DNA of 39,468 nt from Comamonadaceae bacterium (GTDB lineage Bacteria > Pseudomonadota > Gammaproteobacteria > Burkholderiales > Burkholderiaceae_C), in assembly GCA_004144865.1 (NCBI GenBank), contig SEAY01000062.1, positions 1-39,468 of the forward strand. Direction: 5' to 3'. Shown here piece by piece: positions 9,341-14,793 of this stretch (position 1 is its first letter; every line of letters starts with the position of its first letter). Position numbers and translations under genes: made by a program. Below the pieces are notes generated by a model. That model had not been told where the DNA came from and ran no database searches. It saw nothing but the letters and a program-made list of their open reading frames with translations.

Positions 9341-9456
9341 GGCTACGAGAGCGCGTCAGCGCGTATCGAGCCGCGCGTACGTCTCTGATTCGCGAAGCTG
9401 TTCGAGTTCGCAGTTGGACCGCGCAGCGGGCCAACTGCAGACGAGTTCTTCGCGTG
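9341..9456 (-). repeat. 118-bp hairpin element, copy B (inverted)
   Basis: Read on the minus strand this is a second copy of the element at 9022-9139, from cacgcgaagaactcgtctgc to ctcgtagcc, with a diverged central palindrome and a few small gaps. It overlaps the last 37 codons and the stop of the thioesterase gene; the stop TAG (9345-9343) lies in the element's terminal ctcgtagcc. The two copies face each other across about 200 bases. Confidence 0.75.
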
Positions 9457-9972
9457 GGGCCGCCTGACCGGCCATCGCAGCGTCCCATCCGGCCCCACCA
9501 GGCGCGCCTCCGCCGTCGCGAGCTGGCGGCCGCAGTGGAGCACCTTGCCTTCGGCGCGCACGCGCTGCACCTTCAGGGGGATGGACTTCACGAGGTTCAC
9601 GCCCAGTTCCGCCGTGGTGTAGCCACGCCCCGGCGGCATCATGGTGTGCACGGCGCAGCCCAGGGCGGAATCGAGCAGGGTGGCGTACCAGCCGCCATGC
9701 ACGGTGCCCATCGGGTTCAGGTGCCCCGCACCCGGCGTTCCCTGGAAAACCGCGCGGCCCTCGCCCACCTCCAGCAGCTGGAAGTCCAGCGTGCGCGTGA
9801 TGGGCGGCGCCGGCAGCTCGCCGCGCAGCATGGCCTGCAGCAGGTCCAGCCCGCTGCGGCCCACCACCTGTTCGGGGCGGGCCACGCCCCAGCCGGCGCC
9901 GGCCTGCACCCTTTCGACCACTTCCCGCTCGTGCGCAAGCCACGCCTGCAGCATGTCTTCCGATGTCGTCAT
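9343..9972 (-). CDS. PaaI-type hotdog thioesterase with a repeat-derived C-terminus
   Basis: This 209-residue acyl-CoA thioesterase of the PaaI/YdiI type shows the hotdog signature HLNPMGTVHGGWYATLLDSALGCAVHTMMPPGRGYTTAELGVNLVK, containing the HGG turn and the catalytic-helix Asp. The fold proceeds normally to ARLVGPDGTLRW. Relatives then finish with a last strand of the type AHGTTTCLVF. Here that strand is missing, and the final 37 residues (HAKNSSAVGPLRGPTANSNS onward) are encoded by repeat copy B. The start at 9972 (MTTSEDML) is my choice; ATG 9999 and TTG 10005 are in frame but lie in the marR operator. It is divergent from the marR-MFS operon. The substrate is unknown. Activity may be impaired if the lost strand matters. 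Confidence 0.82.
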   Translation of the reverse strand: MTTSEDMLQAWLAHEREVVERVQAGAGWGVARPEQVVGRSGLDLLQAMLRGELPAPPITRTLDFQLLEVGEGRAVFQGTPGAGHLNPMGTVHGGWYATLLDSALGCAVHTMMPPGRGYTTAELGVNLVKSIPLKVQRVRAEGKVLHCGRQLATAEARLVGPDGTLRWPVRRPHAKNSSAVGPLRGPTANSNSFANQRRTRGSIRADALS

Positions 9973-9993
9973 CCCGGCCCCCAGCTGATTCAG

Positions 9994-10021
9994 TTGCATA
10001 TGCAATGGTTGCAGCTACAAT
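9994..10021 (+). promoter_or_regulatory. marR promoter with two palindromic operators
   Basis: Two related 12-base palindromes, TTGCATATGCAA (9994-10005) and TTGCAGCTACAA (10009-10020), have centres 15 bases apart. They overlap a good sigma-70 promoter reading rightwards: -35 TTGCAT (9994-9999), 16-base spacer, -10 TACAAT (10016-10021). MarR proteins typically repress their own divergent promoter from such dyads. Transcription would begin near 10028, at the GTG I take as the marR start, so the mRNA may be leaderless or nearly so. Confidence 0.6.
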
Positions 10022-10028
10022 AATTCGC

Positions 10029-10484
10029 GTGGACACCGCTGTCAAGCCGCAGGGCTGCACCAACCTCAAGCTGCGCCAGCTGATGCGCCGCGTGGCGCAG
10101 CTCTATGACGCGGAGGTCGGCAAGACCGGCCTGCGCGGCACGCAGTATTCGCTGCTGGCGCACGTGGTGAAGCTCGGCCCGGTCCGCCCCGTGGACCTCG
10201 CGCGCGCCATGAAGGTCGACGCCTCGACGCTCACGCGCAACCTGCGCCCGCTGGTCGATGCCGGCCTGCTCGCCATGGAGCCGGGGCCGGATGCGCGCAG
10301 CCGCCTCGTGCGCGCCACGCCGGCCGGCCGCGAGAAGCGCGTCGAGGCACAACGTCGCTGGCGTGTGGCGCAGGAGTCACTCAATCAGCGACTCGGCGCG
10401 CACCGCGTGCTAGCGTTGCATGCCCTGCTCGACGAGTGCCAGGACCTGCTGGCCGACCTTCCCGAAGGAGACCTCCATGAGTGA
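10029..10484 (+). CDS. MarR-family transcriptional regulator
   Basis: This 151-residue winged-helix regulator has the family pattern LKLRQLMRRVAQLYDAEVGKTGLRGTQYSLLAHV, a helix-turn-helix (VRPVDLARAMKVDASTLTRNLRPLVDAGLL) and a wing with the conserved DARSRLVRATPAG. MarR proteins are dimeric repressors released by small ligands. The start is uncertain: GTG 10029 is taken because it lies just after the predicted promoter. ATG 10005 would lie inside the operator, and ATG 10083 would cut the first helix. It overlaps the downstream MFS gene by 8 bases, so it probably controls that transporter, itself and perhaps the divergent thioesterase. Confidence 0.85.
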   Translation: MDTAVKPQGCTNLKLRQLMRRVAQLYDAEVGKTGLRGTQYSLLAHVVKLGPVRPVDLARAMKVDASTLTRNLRPLVDAGLLAMEPGPDARSRLVRATPAGREKRVEAQRRWRVAQESLNQRLGAHRVLALHALLDECQDLLADLPEGDLHE

Positions 10485-11706
10485 CGCGCGCATGCGCCAT
10501 GCGGCTTTCTGGCTGGTGATGCTGGCCGCCGGCGGCACCTTCGCGCTGACGATGGGCGCGCGCCAGAGCATGGGATTGTTCCTGCCGGCGCTCAACACCT
10601 CCACCGGCCTGGGGCTGGGCAGCATCAGCCTGGCCTTCGCGTTCGGCCAGCTGTGGTGGGGGCTCACGCAACCTTTCGCGGGGGCGATGGCGGACCGCTA
10701 CGGCGCCGGCCGCGTGCTGGTGGTGGGCGTCGTGCTGCTGGCGATCGGCACCTTCATCACGCCGCTCATGACCACCACGCTCGGACTGATCTTCGCGATC
10801 GGCGTGCTGGCTTCCGGCGGCTCGGGCCTGGCGGGGCCCGCGGTGCTGATGTCGGCGAGCATCCGCATGATCTCGCCGCAACGGCGCGGCATCGCCACCG
10901 GCATCGTGAACGCCGGCGGCTCGCTGGGCCAGTTCGTCACCGCGCCCATCGCCGCGGCGCTGATCGTCGGCATCGGCTGGGCCTCCGCGATGCAGGCGCT
11001 GGCCGTGATGACGCTCCTGTGCCTGCCCGCGGCGTGGGTCTTGCGCGGCACGCCTGCGCGCGCGCCGGAAGCAGCGGCCGCGGGACGTCCCGTCGGCGCG
11101 CGCGCCGCGGTCGCCGCGGCGCTGCGCCACCGCGGCTACCTGCTGCTCGGCGCCGGCTTCTTCGTGTGCGGTTTCCACGTTGCCTTCCTGGCCGTGCACC
11201 TGCCCGGCGTGGTGGAGGCGTGCGGCCTCTCGCCGCAATGGGGCGGCTGGGCGCTCGCGATGCTCGGCCTCTTCAACATCGTCGGCAGCCTGGCCGTCGG
11301 CTGGGCGGTGGGACGTTGGCGCATGAAGTCGCTTCTCGCCCTCATCTACGCGACGCGCGCGCTCGCCGTGCTGGTGTTCCTGCTCGCGCCCAAGTCGGGC
11401 GCCGTGGTGCTCGTGTTCTCCGCGGTGATGGGCCTCACCTACCTGTCCACCGTGCCGCCCACGGCCGGACTGGTGACGAAGTTCTTCGGTCCCGCCAACA
11501 TGGCCACGCTGTTCGGCGTGGTGATGCTCACGCACCAGGTGGGCGCCTTCTTCGGGTCGTGGATGGGGGGCAAGGTGTTCGAGTGGACCGGAAGCTACGA
11601 CTGGTTCTGGTACGTCGACATCCTGCTGGCCTTGGGGGCGGCGCTGGTGCACCTGCCCATCCGGGAGGCCCCGCTGCCGGCGCGCACCGGGCCCGCCGCG
11701 GCCTGA
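10477..11706 (+). CDS. Major facilitator superfamily transporter
   Basis: This 409-residue inner-membrane protein has about 12 hydrophobic segments in two halves, and the MFS loop motif between helices 2 and 3 (GAMADRYGAGRVLVVG). It resembles the oxalate/formate-antiporter-like and YbfB-type carriers often annotated simply as MFS in Burkholderiales. The start ATG 10477 follows a good GAAGGAG site located in the end of marR. An 8-base overlap with marR implies translational coupling. Substrate cannot be read from the sequence; with a MarR partner, efflux or uptake of an organic acid or aromatic compound is plausible but unproven. Confidence 0.88.
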   Translation: MSDARMRHAAFWLVMLAAGGTFALTMGARQSMGLFLPALNTSTGLGLGSISLAFAFGQLWWGLTQPFAGAMADRYGAGRVLVVGVVLLAIGTFITPLMTTTLGLIFAIGVLASGGSGLAGPAVLMSASIRMISPQRRGIATGIVNAGGSLGQFVTAPIAAALIVGIGWASAMQALAVMTLLCLPAAWVLRGTPARAPEAAAAGRPVGARAAVAAALRHRGYLLLGAGFFVCGFHVAFLAVHLPGVVEACGLSPQWGGWALAMLGLFNIVGSLAVGWAVGRWRMKSLLALIYATRALAVLVFLLAPKSGAVVLVFSAVMGLTYLSTVPPTAGLVTKFFGPANMATLFGVVMLTHQVGAFFGSWMGGKVFEWTGSYDWFWYVDILLALGAALVHLPIREAPLPARTGPAAA

Positions 11707-11847
11707 TCCGGCGCGCTCCGCGGGAGGGGCATCGCGCCGCCTGGCTCAGCGGTAATTTCCGCCTACAAAAGGAAGAGCCTGCGACCGGCCTCGGCTGTCC
11801 TGTTTGTCTTCACCCCGAGTCGTGCGGAAGTACTACCATGGGAGTCA

Positions 11848-11873
11848 CATGATAGACACAGAGTATTATCATG
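11848..11873. promoter_or_regulatory. Inverted repeat at the start of the first RHH gene
   Basis: CATGATA (11848-11854) and TATCATG (11867-11873) form a perfect 7-base inverted repeat. Its right arm includes the ATG of the ribbon-helix-helix gene, and an AT-rich -10-like TATTAT lies between the arms. RHH repressors commonly bind such short dyads at their own start, so autoregulation is a reasonable inference. The rest of the 164-base gap after the MFS gene shows nothing clear. Confidence 0.4.
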
Positions 11874-12074
11874 TCAGCTATCCAGACCGCTCGCATGGAA
11901 GACAAACCGGCTCGCCTCACCGTCCTGATCGACGCTGAGAAGAAGAAAGCATTCGAGGCGCTGTGCGCCTCCCAGGACATCACCGCCTCGCAGGTCGTCC
12001 GCCAGCTCATCCGCGAATATCTCGTGAGGCACGGCATCGAGCCCCCCAGGGCGGCGATCGCTTCGGGCGAGTGA
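11871..12074 (+). CDS. Ribbon-helix-helix (CopG/Arc-like) small protein 1
   Basis: This 67-residue protein has a predicted beta strand (ARLTVLID) followed by two helices (AEKKKAFEALCASQD and ITASQVVRQLIREYLVRHG), the ribbon-helix-helix plan of small DNA-binding dimers. The strand residues usually contact the DNA major groove. It is paralogous to the next gene: both share ARLTVLID..KK.AFE.LC..QD.T.SQVVR.LIR. No toxin or other partner gene is adjacent, so an antitoxin role is not supported. Regulator or small nucleoid-type protein are both possible. Confidence 0.78.
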   Translation: MSAIQTARMEDKPARLTVLIDAEKKKAFEALCASQDITASQVVRQLIREYLVRHGIEPPRAAIASGE

Positions 12075-12076
12075 GT

Positions 12077-12099
12077 CCCCGCCCCCGCCCCCGCCCCCG
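12077..12099 (-). repeat. (CCCCCG)n tract, potential G-quadruplex on minus strand
   Basis: Three bases after the stop of RHH1 the plus strand reads four C-runs of 4-5 separated by single G. The minus strand therefore has four G-runs with one-base loops, an ideal G-quadruplex pattern. It lies where the -35 of the second RHH gene would fall (its -10 TACAAT is at 12118-12123). It could vary in unit number or affect transcription. Confidence 0.6.
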
Positions 12100-12117
12100 C
12101 GCGTGCGTGAAACCAAT

Positions 12118-12137
12118 TACAATCCGATTAACATCGG
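12118..12137 (+). promoter_or_regulatory. -10 box and CCGAT/ATCGG dyad before the second RHH gene
   Basis: TACAAT (12118-12123) is a good -10 box, immediately followed by the inverted repeat CCGAT-TAAC-ATCGG (12124-12137), about 12 bases before the ATG at 12150. A dyad covering the transcription start is a typical repressor site. The matching -35 position lies by the C-rich tract and has no consensus. Confidence 0.45.
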
Positions 12138-12149
12138 ACCCGTTCGCGC

Positions 12150-12350
12150 ATGGAGCTGAAAACCGCCCGCTTGACCGTCCTGATCGATCCTGCCAAGAAG
12201 CAAGCGTTCGAGGATCTCTGCCACACGCAGGACATGACGCCTTCGCAGGTGGTGCGCCGCCTGATCCGTGATTTCATGGAACACGAAGCGCAGGCCGCGC
12301 CGCGCCGCGCCCCCGCGCGCAAGGCGGCGCCCGCGCGCAGGTCCCGCTGA
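12150..12350 (+). CDS. Ribbon-helix-helix small protein 2, with basic tail
   Basis: This 66-residue paralogue of the gene at 11871 has the same strand (ARLTVLID), helix 1 (PAKKQAFEDLCHTQD) and helix 2 (MTPSQVVRRLIRDFMEHEA). It differs by a C-terminal tail of about 17 residues rich in Arg, Ala and Pro (APRRAPARKAAPARRSR), resembling the basic tails of histone-H1-like bacterial proteins, which could add non-specific DNA binding. It converges on the SDR gene with a 12-base gap. Its role is unknown. The tandem copies probably arose by duplication; whether they form heterodimers cannot be read here. Confidence 0.78.
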   Translation: MELKTARLTVLIDPAKKQAFEDLCHTQDMTPSQVVRRLIRDFMEHEAQAAPRRAPARKAAPARRSR

Positions 12351-12362
12351 CGCCGCGGACTG

Positions 12363-13163
12363 CTACACCGCCACGGTGTAGTTCAGGGCCATGCGCCCGC
12401 CATCCACCACCACGATCTCCCCGGTGACGTAGCTCGCCGCATCGCTGGCCAGCCAGGCCACGACGTCGGCCACCTCGGATGGCTCGCCCAGCCGCTTGAG
12501 CGGCGTGCGGCTCAGGATCTTCTTCTTCGCGTCCTCGCTCGTGAGCACGGCCTTCGCCGCCAGCTCGGTGGCGATCGTGCCGGGCGCCACCGCGTTCACG
12601 CGGATGCCCTTGTCGGCCAGCGCCAGCGCCATCGCGCGCGTGAGCTGGTTGATGCCGCCCTTGCTCATGTTGTAGCTGGCGATGGTGGGGATCGCCATCA
12701 CGGCGTTGACGGAACTCATGTTGACGATGGCCCCGCGCCCGGCCTTCGCCATCTCGCGCGCCACGGCCTGTCCCACGAGGAACGAGCCCTTCAGGTTCAC
12801 GCGGATCACGGCGTCGAAGTCCGCTTCGCTCACGTCCAGGAATTCCGCCGCCCTGAAGATGCCGGCGTTGTTCACGAGGACGTCGATGCGGCCGTGGCTG
12901 AGCAGCGCCTGCTGCACCAGCGTCTCCACCTGCAGCTTGTCGCCCACGTCGCAGTGCACGTACTGGCCACCGAGCTCGCGCGCCAGCGTCTCGCCGCGGA
13001 CATCCTCGACGTCCGAGAGCACCACCTTCGCGCCTTCGCGTGCGAAACGGCGCGCACAGGCCTCGCCTATGCCCTGCGCCGCACCGGTGACGATGCAGAC
13101 CTTGCCGGCCAGGCCGAAGGAAACGGGGGAGGAAGAGGGCGTGGAGGCGGGCGCGCTGTTCAT
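12363..13163 (-). CDS. SDR-family dehydrogenase of the sugar-acid locus
   Basis: This 266-residue classical short-chain dehydrogenase has the Rossmann motif TGAAQGIG (about residues 26-33), the acidic residue at the end of strand 2 (LSDVED) that favours NAD(H), NNAG, the catalytic Ser in NMSSVN, and YNMSKGG with the catalytic Tyr-Lys. It ends GEIVVVDGGRMALNYTVAV. Its ATG overlaps the stop of the KDPGal aldolase gene (ATGA), placing it last in a four-gene minus-strand operon. Related enzymes oxidise aldoses or sugar alcohols, so a galactose- or arabinose-type 1-dehydrogenase feeding the aldonate pathway is the likely job. The exact substrate is not established. Confidence 0.88.
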   Translation of the reverse strand: MNSAPASTPSSSPVSFGLAGKVCIVTGAAQGIGEACARRFAREGAKVVLSDVEDVRGETLARELGGQYVHCDVGDKLQVETLVQQALLSHGRIDVLVNNAGIFRAAEFLDVSEADFDAVIRVNLKGSFLVGQAVAREMAKAGRGAIVNMSSVNAVMAIPTIASYNMSKGGINQLTRAMALALADKGIRVNAVAPGTIATELAAKAVLTSEDAKKKILSRTPLKRLGEPSEVADVVAWLASDAASYVTGEIVVVDGGRMALNYTVAV

Positions 13164-13804
13164 GCGCGCATGGTACCCGCCCATGCGTCGGCGAAGGTGC
13201 GTGCCGAAGCCGCCACGGCCTGCGCATCCATGCCGGGCTTGTACAGCGCCGAGCCGATGCCGAAGCCGTTGGCGCCCGCGGCCCGGTACGCAGCCATGCC
13301 TGCCGGCGTGACGCCGCCCACGGGGAACAGCAGCACTTCCGGCGCGAGCACTGCACGCAGCGCCTTCACGGCCGCCGGCGGGATCACCTCGGCGGGGAAC
13401 AGCTTCAGTCCCGTGGCGCCGGCGCCCAGTGCCGCGAAGGCTTCGCTGGGCGTCATCACGCCCGGCAGCGTGACGAGACCAAGAGCCGCGGCGGCTTCCA
13501 CCACGCGCGGGTCGAAGTGCGGGCACACGACCAGGCGGCCGCCGGCGGCCTGCACCTGCCGCACTTCTTCGGCCGTGCGCACCGTGCCGGCGCCGACGAT
13601 CGCGTCGGGGAAGCGGCGCGCGAGCAGTTCGATGCTGCGCAGCGGCTGCGGCGAGTTGAGCGGCACTTCCAGCAGGCGCCATCCGCATGCATGGAGCGCG
13701 TCGCCCACGGGTTCGGCTTCGCCGGGTGCGATGCCGCGCAGGATCGCCACCAGCGGGAGGGTGTCCAGGCCGCGGCGCCAGGCAGCGGCGAGTTCGGTGT
13801 TCAT
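13160..13804 (-). CDS. dgoA: 2-dehydro-3-deoxy-6-phosphogalactonate aldolase
   Basis: This 214-residue class I aldolase cleaves KDPGal to pyruvate and glyceraldehyde-3-phosphate, the last step of the De Ley-Doudoroff route. Motifs are PLVAILRGI, EVPLNSPQ (the form seen in E. coli DgoA rather than EVTLRT of Eda), IVGAGTV, the Schiff-base Lys in GLKLFPAE, and FPVGGVTP. It is translationally coupled on both sides: its ATG overlaps the dgoK stop and its stop overlaps the SDR start. The combination of EVPLNSP and a dgoK neighbour makes the galactonate assignment better than a second KDPG aldolase. Confidence 0.92.
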   Translation of the reverse strand: MNTELAAAWRRGLDTLPLVAILRGIAPGEAEPVGDALHACGWRLLEVPLNSPQPLRSIELLARRFPDAIVGAGTVRTAEEVRQVQAAGGRLVVCPHFDPRVVEAAAALGLVTLPGVMTPSEAFAALGAGATGLKLFPAEVIPPAAVKALRAVLAPEVLLFPVGGVTPAGMAAYRAAGANGFGIGSALYKPGMDAQAVAASARTFADAWAGTMRA

Positions 13805-14685
13805 GTCGGCTCCAGGGTTCGGGCGAGCGCCCACAGGCCGCGCCACGTGGCTTCGGATCCGAGGCTGCGGGCCTCGCAGCCCGTTGCCTGCAGGGCCAGG
13901 CGATAACGCGCACAGAGTGCCGGGCTGCCCACCAGCACCGGCGGCGCGGCGGAACGGCCACGCGCGCGCAGCTCTTCTCCGATCACCAGGCCCGAGAGGT
14001 AGCTGGCCAGCGCCTCGCCCGGCAGGCGGTCGAACAGGGCCAGCGTGCGTGCGCTGAAGGCGGCGTGCAGCAGGCTGCCGGCCTCCTGCGCGTGCCGTAC
14101 CCCGCGCGTGAACGCCGCTTCGTCCAGCGGCGGCTCTTCGGCCGGCAGCGTGCGCGCGAGGATCGAATGCTGCCGCAGCAGCGCATAGAACTCGCCCGAC
14201 ATGTAGGTGGCGAAGGCGACGATGCGCCCGGCCTCGACCCGCACCCACTTGCTGTGCGTGCCGGGGAGCACGAAAGTGCCGTCGCGCTGCCGCAGCAACT
14301 CCATCGCCCCGAACACCTGGACCTCCTCGCCGCGCATGACGTCGGGCACGCCCGCGACCTCGTACGAGAGGCCGGGGACGAGGGCGATGCGGCCGGGCTC
14401 GATCCAGGCGAGGTGCTGCGCGAGTTCGGCGAACCCGGCGGGGCAGGCGCAGTACGGCGCCTCGCGCCAGCCCTGGCGGCTGCCGGCCATGCCGCTGACG
14501 AGGCAGAGCGTGTCGCCGGCGAGCCAGTCGCCGCAGGTGTCCCGCAGCACCTGCGGAAAACCGCCGGCGGGAACGGTGAGGATGCCGCGCGCGGAGGAAC
14601 GCTCCTCCAGCACGCTGCCGTCGCCTGCGATGCGGGCGGCGCGGAGCGACGAAGTGCCCCAGTCGACGGCGACGAGTGATCTCAT
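13801..14685 (-). CDS. dgoK: 2-dehydro-3-deoxygalactonokinase
   Basis: This 294-residue DgoK-family kinase phosphorylates 2-keto-3-deoxygalactonate with ATP. It starts MRSLVAVDWGTSSLRAARI, the phosphate-1 loop with the conserved Asp-Trp-Gly-Thr. It also shows CLVSGMAGSRQGW, VMRGEEVQVFGA and VLPGTHSKWVRVEAGRI, all characteristic of the family, and GLVIGEELRA near the C-terminus. Length matches. It lies in the minus-strand operon downstream of the dehydratase gene, separated from it by a 95-base palindromic repeat, and overlaps dgoA by 4 bases. Confidence 0.94.
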   Translation of the reverse strand: MRSLVAVDWGTSSLRAARIAGDGSVLEERSSARGILTVPAGGFPQVLRDTCGDWLAGDTLCLVSGMAGSRQGWREAPYCACPAGFAELAQHLAWIEPGRIALVPGLSYEVAGVPDVMRGEEVQVFGAMELLRQRDGTFVLPGTHSKWVRVEAGRIVAFATYMSGEFYALLRQHSILARTLPAEEPPLDEAAFTRGVRHAQEAGSLLHAAFSARTLALFDRLPGEALASYLSGLVIGEELRARGRSAAPPVLVGSPALCARYRLALQATGCEARSLGSEATWRGLWALARTLEPT

Positions 14686-14698
14686 GTGGCGAATGTTC

Positions 14699-14793
14699 CG
14701 TCATTCCCGCGGAGGCGGGAATCCAGGGCATGGGAACTGCGCGCGGCGCGCGCAGCCAGGAGGCCCTGGGTCCCCGCCTCCGCGGGGACGACG
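14699..14793. repeat. Paired REP-like palindrome (REPIN-type)
   Basis: Two inverted arms, cgtcattcccgcggaggcgg and its continuation gaatccagggc on the left (14699-14730) and the complementary ggccctgggtccccgcctcc with gcggggacgacg on the right (14762-14793), flank about 30 bases that include a short gcgcgcggcgcgcgc palindrome. Each arm is itself a hairpin (cccgcggaggcggg). It fills the gap between the dehydratase and dgoK genes inside one operon, so it may act in mRNA processing or attenuation rather than as a full terminator. A second pair occurs at 24299-24368. Confidence 0.75.

Noticed and set aside
11871..12350. A toxin-antitoxin module built on the RHH proteins
   Set aside because: Both small genes are RHH paralogues and no toxin-like gene is adjacent on either strand; the neighbours are an MFS transporter and an SDR enzyme.
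13160..13804. Calling the second aldolase a duplicate KDPG aldolase (Eda)
   Set aside because: EVPLNSP and its place in a dgoK operon fit KDPGal aldolase better than Eda, which shows EVTLRT in this same window.
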